Assembly: GCA_016928395.1 (NCBI GenBank)
Contig: JAFGKV010000099.1
Coordinates: 1 to 22,154 of the forward strand
Direction: 5' to 3'
DNA from: Candidatus Fermentibacterota bacterium
Lineage (GTDB): Bacteria > JAFGKV01
Length of the DNA: 22,154 nucleotides
Below, piece by piece: positions 1 to 6,354 of the stretch. Every line of letters starts with the position of its first letter. Position 1 is the stretch's first letter. The notes below the pieces were generated by a model, which had not been told where the DNA came from, ran no database searches, and was given only the letters and a program-made list of their open reading frames with translations. The translations under genes were made by a program, and so were the position numbers.

Positions 1-87
1 CAAAGGCATGGTCGAGACACCATTCCCCACCACCGCCTCCACGTGCTCCGCCAAGTCGGCATAATCCTGAAGTCGGCATAATGGCGG

Positions 88-107
88 TTATGCCGACATC
101 GGCATAA
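88..107. repeat. Perfect palindrome with flanking copies of the half-site
   Basis: Nine-base arms TTATGCCGA and TCGGCATAA are separated by CA and match perfectly. The half-site TCGGCATAA recurs in direct orientation at about 56-64 and 73-81, so the first 110 bases hold four half-sites. The palindrome ends exactly where recognisable integrase coding sequence begins (codon 109-111). This placement suggests a recombination or insertion boundary, or the end of a small mobile element. I do not recognise the element itself. Confidence 0.75.
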
Positions 108-108
108 T

Positions 109-264
109 CGGCACTCGTTTGCGACGCATCTTCTCGAGTCCGGGTACGATATCCGGATGGTGCAGGAGCTCCTTGGTCACAAGGACGTCCGGACGACCAT
201 GGTGTACACGCATGTCCTGAACCGCGGGGGGCGCGGTGTGCGAAGCCCGATGGACGCTCTGTGA
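109..264 (+). pseudogene. C-terminal fragment of an integron-type tyrosine recombinase (IntI-like)
   Basis: The frame ending at TGA 262-264 reads [16 protein letters not shown], then a segment with LLGHKD, then [19 protein letters not shown]. This is the end of the tyrosine recombinase catalytic domain. It keeps the Arg-His pair of the HxLRH motif, the LGH histidine and the catalytic tyrosine (codon 205-207). The tail [15 protein letters not shown] is typical of integron integrases rather than XerC/XerD. Upstream of codon 109 the frame is unrelated palindrome sequence with a stop at 79-81, so the N-terminal four fifths are missing and it cannot be active. It lies on the same strand as the genes that follow. 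In classical integrons intI points away from the cassettes, so this would be a reversed arrangement or a displaced remnant. Its identity as IntI rather than another close tyrosine recombinase is likely but not certain. Confidence 0.75.
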
Positions 265-381
265 GGCTGGTAGTGGGTGTCATACGGATCTGCATATCAC
301 GCATCCCTGGCTTGCCGGGGAGGAGGTGAATGCCATATGCTACAGAGTGAAACTGCATCCCAGTGGCAGTGCGCAATGAGT

Positions 382-388
382 GTTATGC
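382..388 (+). other. Possible integron core site (GTTRRRY-like) at start of hydrolase unit
   Basis: GTTATGC is the core-site form found at cassette boundaries in Vibrio-type arrays, and it lies 50 bases before the hydrolase start codon. No convincing partner inverse core site is visible upstream. Seven bases alone are weak evidence, so the call rests on position (after the integrase tail, before a compact single-gene unit). Confidence 0.25.
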
Positions 389-437
389 GGCCGGCGGGGC
401 GCAACGCTCTACCCGTAACCAGGAGCCATTCGCAACC

Positions 438-1508
438 ATGAAGATAGGACAACGATCCGTCCTGCTCGGCCTTGCCACCATTGGGCTTCTCGGCGTTGGA
501 AGAATGCTTCTCGATTTGGTTGTCTTACGGGGCAGCACACCGGGGATCGCGTCCACGCGAAGCATCAGCTCCCTTGAGCAGCAGGAGATCGGGGGCGTTA
601 AGCAGTGGGTTCTCATTCGCGGTCACGATCGCACCAGACCAGTCCTGCTGTTCCTGCACGGGGGTCCGGGAATGCCCGCAATGTTCCTCGCACACGCATT
701 CCAACGGGAGCTGGAACGAGACTTTATAGTTGTACACTGGGATCGGCGGGGAGCTGGAAAGTCCTTCGATGCATGGTCGCGAGCGTCAGACTTGAGCGTG
801 AGCCAAACACTCGGGGACACTTATGAACTGACGCAGAGTCTGCGCGCGCGTTTTGACCAGCAGCGGATCTACATCTTGGGCCATTCATGGGGGAGCTACC
901 TGGGGCTCTTGGCCGTCCAGGGTCACCCGGAGTACTACGCAGCCTACATCGGGATGGGGCAACTCGCTGGAACTCGTGACGACGTACATGCGTTGCAGCG
1001 CGAGTTCCTCTACCACGCAGCGAAGATGACTGGTGATACGGCACTCCAGGCTCGTTTTGCCGATGAGTCCGTCGTGATTACTGATGATGATTTATTTCGC
1101 TCAGGTGGAGAGCTTTACGCTTCTCGGAGCTTCTGGCCGCTTCTGAAGACTGGATTGGCCGCTCCGGAGTACACGCTCCGCGATGTAATGAGCGTGAAGA
1201 AAGGGGCGGATCTCGTCAGCCGGGAGATGAAGTACGATGTCGTGGCCAAACCCTTGGATGGGGAGATTCGGAAGGTAGACGTGCCTGTTTTCTTCTTCCT
1301 GGGCCGGAGTGATTTCAACACACCATCGCAGCTGGCCGCGCAGTACCTTGATCGACTCGATGCTCCACTCAAAGAGCTTGTGTGGTTCGAAGAGTCGGCA
1401 CATTTCCCATTCTTTGAGGAGCCTGATCGCTTCCACAGGGAGCTGCTTCGGGCCGAGGAGGCAGTAGCTGAATTTTGGAAGAGCAAATTTGACAGTACAG
1501 TGCCTTAG
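438..1508 (+). CDS. Alpha/beta hydrolase, proline iminopeptidase-like (peptidase S33 type)
   Basis: A 356-aa protein with an uncleaved-anchor or signal-like hydrophobic N-terminus (residues 7-30) and an alpha/beta-hydrolase domain. The oxyanion-hole motif HGGPG is at 74-78, the nucleophile elbow GHSWG at 148-152 (Ser150), the acid is probably Asp292 in LGRSDFNTP, and the catalytic His is His322 in ESAHFPFFEEP. HGGPG plus WDRRGAGKS is typical of the proline iminopeptidase/S33 branch, so an aminopeptidase, esterase or lactonase role is possible. The substrate cannot be read from sequence. I chose ATG 438 because AGGAG (421-425) sits 12 bases upstream. An in-frame GTG at 363 would add 25 non-hydrophobic residues before the membrane segment and overlap the possible core site. 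It lies alone between two candidate integron recombination sites, as a cassette would. Confidence 0.85.
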   Translation: MKIGQRSVLLGLATIGLLGVGRMLLDLVVLRGSTPGIASTRSISSLEQQEIGGVKQWVLIRGHDRTRPVLLFLHGGPGMPAMFLAHAFQRELERDFIVVHWDRRGAGKSFDAWSRASDLSVSQTLGDTYELTQSLRARFDQQRIYILGHSWGSYLGLLAVQGHPEYYAAYIGMGQLAGTRDDVHALQREFLYHAAKMTGDTALQARFADESVVITDDDLFRSGGELYASRSFWPLLKTGLAAPEYTLRDVMSVKKGADLVSREMKYDVVAKPLDGEIRKVDVPVFFFLGRSDFNTPSQLAAQYLDRLDAPLKELVWFEESAHFPFFEEPDRFHRELLRAEEAVAEFWKSKFDSTVP

Positions 1509-1520
1509 CTGCCTGCGGAC

Positions 1521-1582
1521 GCCGAACAAGGCGATGCAGCGGTCGTCACTACGCCACGCCGCTGATCGCCATCCCGTTGGGG
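1521..1582 (+). other. attC-like imperfect palindrome downstream of the hydrolase gene
   Basis: The arms GGCGATGCAGCGG (1530-1542) and CCGCTGATCGCC (1559-1570) pair over 12 bp with a single bulged G at 1536, around a 16-base loop. Outside them lie GCCGAAC (1521-1527) and GTTGGGG (1576-1582), which resemble an inverse core site RYYYAAC and a core site GTTRRRY and pair at 5 of 7 positions. This layout of outer 7-mers, an inner stem with an unpaired base and a 62-bp total is that of an integron attC site. It begins 13 bases after the hydrolase stop. It is not a standard terminator because no T tract follows. The last base of the core deviates from consensus (G instead of a pyrimidine), and I could not compute folding. 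Confidence 0.45.
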
Positions 1583-1584
1583 TC

Positions 1585-1640
1585 TTGACAGAAGGCTCCG
1601 GTCATGTGTATGATGCCTACACATCCTGGAGGTGTATCAT
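1585..1640 (+). promoter_or_regulatory. vapBC promoter and probable operator
   Basis: The -35 hexamer TTGACA (1585-1590) and -10 hexamer TATGAT (1609-1614) are 18 bases apart, close to the sigma70 consensus. The -10 region and the ribosome binding site lie within an interrupted inverted repeat (ATGAT at 1610-1614 and ATCAT at 1636-1640, with GTGTA/TACAC inside). This is a plausible autoregulatory operator for VapB. A private promoter is unusual for an integron cassette except for TA cassettes, which commonly carry one. Confidence 0.75.
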
Positions 1641-1830
1641 GAGAACGAATGTCGTGATCGATGACAATTTGATGTTGCGTGCCATGCGCACCAGCGGATG
1701 CCGCACCAAGCGTTCGGCGATCGAGTCGGGGCTGCGCCTGCTGGTTCAGGTCAACAGTCAGAAGAAACTCCGCGCACTCAAGGGCAAGATTGCCTGGGAG
1801 GGTGATCTCGAGGAAATGCGGAAGGACTGA
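1639..1830 (+). CDS. vapB: VapB-type antitoxin (type II TA)
   Basis: A 63-aa protein beginning MRTNVVIDDNLM. Its N-terminal strand plus helices (RTKRSAIESGLRLLV) match the ribbon-helix-helix DNA-binding fold of VapB antitoxins. The C-terminal stretch with ALKGKIAWEGDLEEMRKD resembles the toxin-wrapping tail, where a Trp-Glu-Gly-Asp-Leu motif is common. The ATG at 1639 follows GGAGG (1628-1632) by six bases. An upstream in-frame extension to 1489 would read through the promoter and the attC-like site, so it is rejected. The stop at 1828-1830 is one base before the vapC ATG, so the pair is translationally coupled. It should neutralise the next gene's RNase and repress its own promoter. Confidence 0.9.
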   Translation: MRTNVVIDDNLMLRAMRTSGCRTKRSAIESGLRLLVQVNSQKKLRALKGKIAWEGDLEEMRKD

Positions 1831-1831
1831 A

Positions 1832-2221
1832 ATGGTCATCGTCGATACCTCGGCTTGGATCGAGTACCTTGGCGGTGGTGAGCCCGACGTTGTGACGAAG
1901 GTCGATCTGTGTCTGGAGCAGGATGTGGTCGGTATTGGCGACCTCATCTACTGTGAGGTCATGCAAGGGATCCGGTCGCCGAAGGAGAGAAGAGAAGTGT
2001 CAACGCTTCTTCTCTCGTTGCCACGATTCGAGATGGTCGGGTTCAGCGTGGCGGAGAAATCCGCGTCGAACTACCGACTTCTTAGATCCAAGGGGGTGAC
2101 CGTCAGGAAGACAATCGACGTTCTCATCGGAACTTTCTGCGCAGAACACGGCTTGCGGATCATCCACCATGACTCTGATTTCGATCTGATGGCAAAGCAC
2201 ATCGGGCTCGACATAATCTGA
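1832..2221 (+). CDS. vapC: VapC-type PIN-domain ribonuclease toxin
   Basis: A 129-aa PIN protein of normal VapC length. The acidic metal-binding residues are visible: Asp5 in VDTSAWIEYL, Glu42 in YCEVMQGI, Asp96 in KTIDVLIG and Asp114/Asp116 in HHDSDFDLM. VapC toxins are Mg-dependent endoribonucleases that cut tRNA or rRNA when VapB is degraded; the target here is unknown. ATG 1832 starts one base after the vapB stop. A longer frame open from 1679 overlaps vapB and has no binding site. The gene ends directly at the next candidate recombination site. Confidence 0.92.
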   Translation: MVIVDTSAWIEYLGGGEPDVVTKVDLCLEQDVVGIGDLIYCEVMQGIRSPKERREVSTLLLSLPRFEMVGFSVAEKSASNYRLLRSKGVTVRKTIDVLIGTFCAEHGLRIIHHDSDFDLMAKHIGLDII

Positions 2222-2269
2222 CCCCAACCATTGCTTTCAGGCGACGGCTCACACGCAACCTCGTTAGGC
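2222..2269 (+). other. Weak attC-like site between vapC and cupin
   Basis: CCCCAAC (2222-2228) and GTTAGGC (2263-2269) are an imperfect and a perfect match to the inverse and forward integron core sites, 48 bp end to end. Inside, TTGC (2231-2234) can pair with GCAA (2255-2258), with extra unpaired bases on the right arm. The site is shorter than most attC sites. It is supported by its position directly after the vapC stop and directly before the next compact gene, and by the first site's core GTTGGGG being the exact complement of this site's CCCCAAC. Confidence 0.35.
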
Positions 2270-2302
2270 GGATGCTGCGGTCCCCCTCCTGGAGGTAGGA
2301 AT

Positions 2303-2824
2303 ATGTCCAAGGTCAACCTCTCTCAGAAGTTCGCTCTCATCAAGGAATATTGGTCCCCGAAGATTGCGGACCGACTGAACGGCCAGCATGTCAAGCTAGC
2401 CAAGTTCAAGGGCGAGTTTCTTTGGCACTATCATGCCAGCGAAGACGAACTCTTACTGGTTACCAAGGGCTCCTTGACGATCCAGCTCAGGGACGGCGCC
2501 GTTACCCTTGCCGACGGTGAGTTCTACATCGTTCCTGCCGGAGTGGAGCACAGGCCAGCGGCCCCTGAGGAAGTACACGCACTCATGCTAGAGCCGATCT
2601 CAACACTTACTACCGGGGGAATGCTCGCGGGGTCAGAGTACCAGGAGAAAGTCAAGGGGTTTCTTCTGTCTTGTGACACAAGGATCTCCTCCCGTTCCGG
2701 CATCCGCCGGTTTTCGAACACCCGCCAGCTCAGGACCTCGGCTCTCGACGCGAGACGTCCTCGAGGTCTGACGTTGCCGGTGGCCGACCCTCTCCGTGTG
2801 TCTGACCGGAGCAGCCTGGTCTGA
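2303..2824 (+). CDS. Cupin-domain protein with an atypical C-terminal extension
   Basis: A 173-aa protein from ATG 2303, preceded by GGAGG (2291-2295). Residues 1-105 are a typical small cupin: SPKIADRLNGQHVKLAKFKGEF, then the metal motif WHYHASEDEL (His42, His44, Glu47/Glu49), then GEFYIVPAGVEH (His83). The single-domain family usually ends around 110-120 residues, shortly after EPxSTLTTG. Here, from about residue 106, the sequence becomes Arg/Ser-rich and unlike a cupin, so the natural 3' end appears to have been replaced by a recombination junction. These proteins bind a divalent metal; enzymatic activity, if any, cannot be told. It starts 34 bases after the GTTAGGC core site, as the third cassette-like unit. 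Confidence 0.8.
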   Translation: MSKVNLSQKFALIKEYWSPKIADRLNGQHVKLAKFKGEFLWHYHASEDELLLVTKGSLTIQLRDGAVTLADGEFYIVPAGVEHRPAAPEEVHALMLEPISTLTTGGMLAGSEYQEKVKGFLLSCDTRISSRSGIRRFSNTRQLRTSALDARRPRGLTLPVADPLRVSDRSSLV

Positions 2825-3193
2825 CGAGATCTCTGTTCTGTGCGGCCACTGAAGGCGCGGAGCGCACTCAGACTTCTCCAGGGTGACAGTAGGCCACGCA
2901 GCGATCTCGAAATCGCTATCGCTGTCGTAATCGGCGAGCCGGGCCCCCAGTCCGAGAACGGGCTTCCCATGAAATCTCATACAAGCCCTGGGGGTAGATC
3001 TTGAGTTCGCAATCCTCTCAGCCACTTGAGGTACTCTCGGGCCGGTCGTGCAGAGCGGCCCCCGCAGCGTCGCCGGCAGGGCCCGTCGCACCACCATCTG
3101 CCTTGACTTCTCCCTTGCGCTGCAGTACCCTCAGGCCTTCACACCGTGACGGCACATGCCACCCGGCTTCCCGCGTCAACCCCGAGGGAAAGC
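2825..3193. other. Gap without a recognisable gene
   Basis: Between the cupin frame and the region leading to hsdR I see no protein family, promoter of quality or clear repeat. Open frames exist on both strands (for example 2633-3097 minus and 3001-3354 plus), but their translations are low-complexity Arg/Pro/Ser-rich strings typical of noncoding GC-rich DNA. It may contain the promoter of the R-M locus, but no hexamer pair stands out. Confidence 0.5.
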
Positions 3194-3331
3194 ATGGCCA
3201 ACAGCGAGTTCAAAATCGGATGCCCGTGGGCAGCCCCAAAGGCCCATGGGGGAGCCTGCCCCTCTGGCAATGTCCCGGGCGCCACGGCCTGGTGCCCAGC
3301 GATGTCCGGCAAGGACGACTGCCTTGGTTGA
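3194..3331 (+). CDS. Hypothetical 45-aa cysteine-containing leader peptide ahead of hsdR
   Basis: The small frame begins MANSEFKIGCPW at ATG 3194 with GAGGGA (3184-3189) four bases upstream, the best ribosome binding site in this stretch. It ends at TGA 3329-3331, overlapping the probable TTG start of hsdR (3324) by eight bases. It has four Cys, in GCPW, ACPS, WCPA and DDC. The overlap would fit translational coupling of hsdR to an upstream peptide. There is no family recognition, so it may be chance or a relic of an older hsdR N-terminus in another frame. Confidence 0.3.
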   Translation: MANSEFKIGCPWAAPKAHGGACPSGNVPGATAWCPAMSGKDDCLG

Positions 3332-6005
3332 ACTGCATGAATCCGAACGGCTGACCAGGAAACGACGCATCGATCCGCGGCTGGATGGGGTCGGCTGGCC
3401 GCTGGCTCCCGCGGGTGTACGGTCCATGGCGGCACCGTTCCGCACCGAGGAACACCCAACTGCCAACGGTCCCGCCGACTACGTGCTCTGGCTCGATGGC
3501 CGCATCGTGGCCGTGGTGGAGGCCAAGAGGGTGACGGTGGGCGCCCAGGAAGTCTTGACCCAGGCAAAGCGCTACGCCCGGGGCCTCCATCAGTCGGCCT
3601 TCGACTTCGAGGGCATTCGGTGTCCGTTCCTGTATTCGACCAGCGGTGACGAAATCTGGTTCCACGATGTGCGCCACCCCATGAACCGCGCCCGCCGGAT
3701 CGCCGAGTTCCACACGCCGAACGCCCTGCGGGAGATGGCAAGCCGGGAGTTCGAGGGCTCCCTCGCCGAGCTCAGCTCTCTTCCCATCGACACCCAACGG
3801 CTGTGGCCCCATCAGCAGGCGGCCAATGCCGCCATGGAAGCGGCCATCGCCGGCCGGAAGCGGGCCATGCTCCTGGCCATGGCCACCGGCACGGGCAAGA
3901 CCATGACCATGGTCAGTGAGGCCTATCGGCTCATGAAGTCAGGCGTGGCCAAGCGCGTGCTGTTCCTGGTCGACCGCCGCGCCCTGGCCGCCCAGGCGGT
4001 GCGGGCATTCGCCGCGTTCGAGCCCGAGGTCGGGCTGAAGTTCGACCGCATCTACGAGGTCTACAGCAGCCGGTTCCAGCATGATGACTTCGGCGAGGGC
4101 GAGGCTTTCGATCCCAAGGTGATGCCGTCCCGCTACCTGAGCGATCCCCAGCCGGGCCACGCCTTTGTCTACGTGTGCACGATCCAGCGCATGGCTATCA
4201 ACATCCTGGGCCGCCAGGCGATCTTCGGCGTGGGTGACGAGGCCATCGATGACGACGCCGACCGGCTCTGTGTCCCGATCCATGCCTTCGACGTGGTCAT
4301 TGCCGACGAGTGCCACCGAGGCTACACCTCCCAGGAGCTCTCCGTGTGGCGTAGCACTTTGGATCACTTCGATGCCATCAGGATCGGGCTCACGGCAACA
4401 CCCGCGTCGCACACGTCGGCATACTTTGTCCACAAGGTGTTCGATTATCCCTACGAACGGGCCGTGCAGGACGGCCGCCTGGTCGACTACCATGCCGTCA
4501 CGATTCACTCGGATGTGCGTATGAACGGGATCTTTCTGCGGGAGGGCGATCACGTGGAGGTGGTCGATCCCCAGACCGGCCTCTCCGCCATGGACACCCT
4601 GGAAGACGAGCGGGTATTCGACACGTCAGACATCGAGTCACGGATCACCGCGCCCCAGTCCAACCGGCTCATCCTCGAGGAGATCAAACGCTACGCCGAT
4701 GCCCACGAGCGTGAGTTCGGCCGATTTCCCAAGACCTTGATCTTCGCGGCGAATGACCTCCCCCACATGTCCCACGCCGACACTCTTGCCGATCTGGCGC
4801 GCGATGTGTTCGGCCGCGGCGATGACTTCGTGTGCAAGATCACGGGCCGTGTAGATCGTCCCCTGCAGCGCATCCGCGAGTTCCGCAATTTGGCCAAGCC
4901 GGGCATCGCGGTCACTGTCGATCTTTTGAGCACCGGTGTCGACATCCCGGATCTGGAGTTCATCGTGCTGCTCAGGCCCGTGAAGTCGCGCATCCTGTTC
5001 GAGCAGATGCTGGGCCGCGGCACCCGCAAGGGCGAGAGGTTCACCGACAAGCCCTACTTCACCGTGTTCGACTGCTTCGACGGCACGCTCCTGGCCTACT
5101 TCAGGGGCGCGACCGGCATCACGATCGGCCCTCCCGACCAGCCCAGCCGCACCATCGCCGAGGTCATCGAGGACATCTGGGCCAATCGCGATCGTGAGTA
5201 CAACACCGCCTGCCTGATCAAACGGCTCCATCGCATCAACCGAAGCATGGCTGCCAGTGCCCGCACGCTGTTCGCCGCGTGGCTCCCACAGGGCGACGTG
5301 GCGCGCTTTGCCCGGGGGCTCAGCCAGGCACTAATCGACGACTTCGTGGGCACCATGGATCTCTTGCGCAATCCCGAGTTCCAGGCCCTGCTGATTGACT
5401 ATCCGCGCCCGGCGCGGGAGTTCTGGAAGGCAGATGAGTATGGCGATACCGTAACGTCGACTCTGCTCATCCGTGACACCCTGGGGCAGGAGTACAAGCC
5501 CGAAGACTACCTGGTCGCGTTCTCACGGTTCGTGCGGGAGAACCCCGCCCACGTCGAAGCCCTGCGCATCCTGCTGGACCGGCCTCGCGACTGGAGCGCG
5601 GCCGCCCTGGGTGAATTGCGGGAGAAGCTCATGCAGAGCCGCTACCGGTTCAGCGTGGAGACCCTCCAGAAGGTCCACGAGCTGCGCTACCACAAGGCGT
5701 TGGTGGATATCATCTCCATGGTCAAGCACGCGGCCGATGAGGAGGCCCCGTTGCTCACCGCCGCGGAACGCGTGGAGCGCGCATTCGCGCGGTTGACCTT
5801 GGATCTGTCGTTCACTCGGGACCAGGAGAAGTGGCTGTCTCGCATCCGTGCGGTGATGCAGGAGAATCTGTCCCTTGGCCGGGAGGACTTCGACTATCAG
5901 CCCGCCCTCGCCGATGCGGGGGGCTGGGGAGCGGCGCGCAGCGCATTCGGCGAGACAGAGCTGGTCAGACTGATCCATGCCCTTAATGAGGCCATCGCCG
6001 CATGA
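3324..6005 (+). CDS. hsdR: Type I restriction endonuclease, HsdR (motor and nuclease) subunit, EcoEI-like
   Basis: HsdR supplies ATP-driven DNA translocation and cleavage for the HsdR2M2S1 complex. Numbering from TTG 3324 (893 aa): an N-terminal PD-(D/E)XK nuclease with Asp52 (ADYVLWLDG) and Glu66/Lys68 (VVEAKR); Walker A ATGTGKT at 187-193; DECH box at 327-330 (IADECHRGY); GLTATP at 354-359; a helicase motif VI-like RILFEQMLGRGTRKG; then an all-helical C-terminal region as in the EcoEI R family. The open frame extends back to 3156, but conservation begins near ESERLTRKRRIDPRL. I prefer TTG 3324 because AAGGA (3311-3315) lies eight bases before it; ATG 3270 is the alternative (18 residues longer). 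No frameshift or missing catalytic residue is seen. It is followed by a repeat array and then hsdM. Confidence 0.93.
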   Translation: MVELHESERLTRKRRIDPRLDGVGWPLAPAGVRSMAAPFRTEEHPTANGPADYVLWLDGRIVAVVEAKRVTVGAQEVLTQAKRYARGLHQSAFDFEGIRCPFLYSTSGDEIWFHDVRHPMNRARRIAEFHTPNALREMASREFEGSLAELSSLPIDTQRLWPHQQAANAAMEAAIAGRKRAMLLAMATGTGKTMTMVSEAYRLMKSGVAKRVLFLVDRRALAAQAVRAFAAFEPEVGLKFDRIYEVYSSRFQHDDFGEGEAFDPKVMPSRYLSDPQPGHAFVYVCTIQRMAINILGRQAIFGVGDEAIDDDADRLCVPIHAFDVVIADECHRGYTSQELSVWRSTLDHFDAIRIGLTATPASHTSAYFVHKVFDYPYERAVQDGRLVDYHAVTIHSDVRMNGIFLREGDHVEVVDPQTGLSAMDTLEDERVFDTSDIESRITAPQSNRLILEEIKRYADAHEREFGRFPKTLIFAANDLPHMSHADTLADLARDVFGRGDDFVCKITGRVDRPLQRIREFRNLAKPGIAVTVDLLSTGVDIPDLEFIVLLRPVKSRILFEQMLGRGTRKGERFTDKPYFTVFDCFDGTLLAYFRGATGITIGPPDQPSRTIAEVIEDIWANRDREYNTACLIKRLHRINRSMAASARTLFAAWLPQGDVARFARGLSQALIDDFVGTMDLLRNPEFQALLIDYPRPAREFWKADEYGDTVTSTLLIRDTLGQEYKPEDYLVAFSRFVRENPAHVEALRILLDRPRDWSAAALGELREKLMQSRYRFSVETLQKVHELRYHKALVDIISMVKHAADEEAPLLTAAERVERAFARLTLDLSFTRDQEKWLSRIRAVMQENLSLGREDFDYQPALADAGGWGAARSAFGETELVRLIHALNEAIAA

Positions 6006-6032
6006 CCCTGCCCCTTCGCCCTCCCTCGTCCT

Positions 6033-6330
6033 CCGTACGGGAGGGCGACCCTGCCCTCCCGTTGCCCCCCGTAGGGGAGGGCGACTCTGCCCTCCCGCCC
6101 CCCTGTAGCCACGGCGGTGCCCGCCGTGCATCCTGCCCTCCCGTGAGCTATCACGCCGTGCCGACCCCGACCTCCTTGCCCCCCGTAGGGGAGGGCGACC
6201 CTGCCCTCCCGTCCTCCTGCAGCCACGGCGGTCTCCGCCGTGCATGCGACCCTGCCCTCCCGTTGCCCCCCGTAGGGGAGGGCGTCCCTGCCCTCCCGCA
6301 CTCCTGCAGCCACGGCGGTGCCCGCCGTGC
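6033..6330. repeat. REP-like array of two alternating palindromes between hsdR and hsdM
   Basis: Element alpha is a hairpin, GGGAGGGCGACCCTGCCCTCCC-like, preceded by CCCCGTAGG. Its copies are at about 6033-6061 (variant), 6065-6097, 6179-6211 and 6265-6298, with a half copy at 6247-6262. Element beta is a hairpin with arms CACGGCGG/CCGCCGTG, with copies at 6108-6129, 6222-6243 and 6309-6330. Alpha and beta alternate with spacings of about 114 and 86 bases. A separate short stem, GTGA/TCAC, lies at 6143-6154. The array fills the whole gap. Strong stems here could attenuate read-through or stabilise the hsdR 3' end. Such elements usually occur in many genomic copies. Confidence 0.85.
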
Positions 6331-6354
6331 CATCCCGTGCTCGAAGGATACTCC

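Noticed and set aside
1530-1570. Rho-independent terminator after the hydrolase gene
   Set aside because: The stem is good but has a 16-base loop and no T tract follows. The flanking core-like boxes fit an attC-like site better.
3001-3354. 117-codon + strand frame upstream of hsdR
   Set aside because: It has no start signal, its composition is low-complexity Pro/Ser/Ala, and it overlaps both the small Cys peptide and the hsdR start.
3939-5231. Two about 200-codon minus-strand frames opposite hsdR
   Set aside because: They are shadows of the helicase coding sequence, with no start signals and no domain features.
6033-6330. Possible CRISPR array
   Set aside because: The repeats are two different palindromes alternating with irregular spacing, and the intervening DNA is itself repeated, so there are no unique spacers. 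No cas gene is near.
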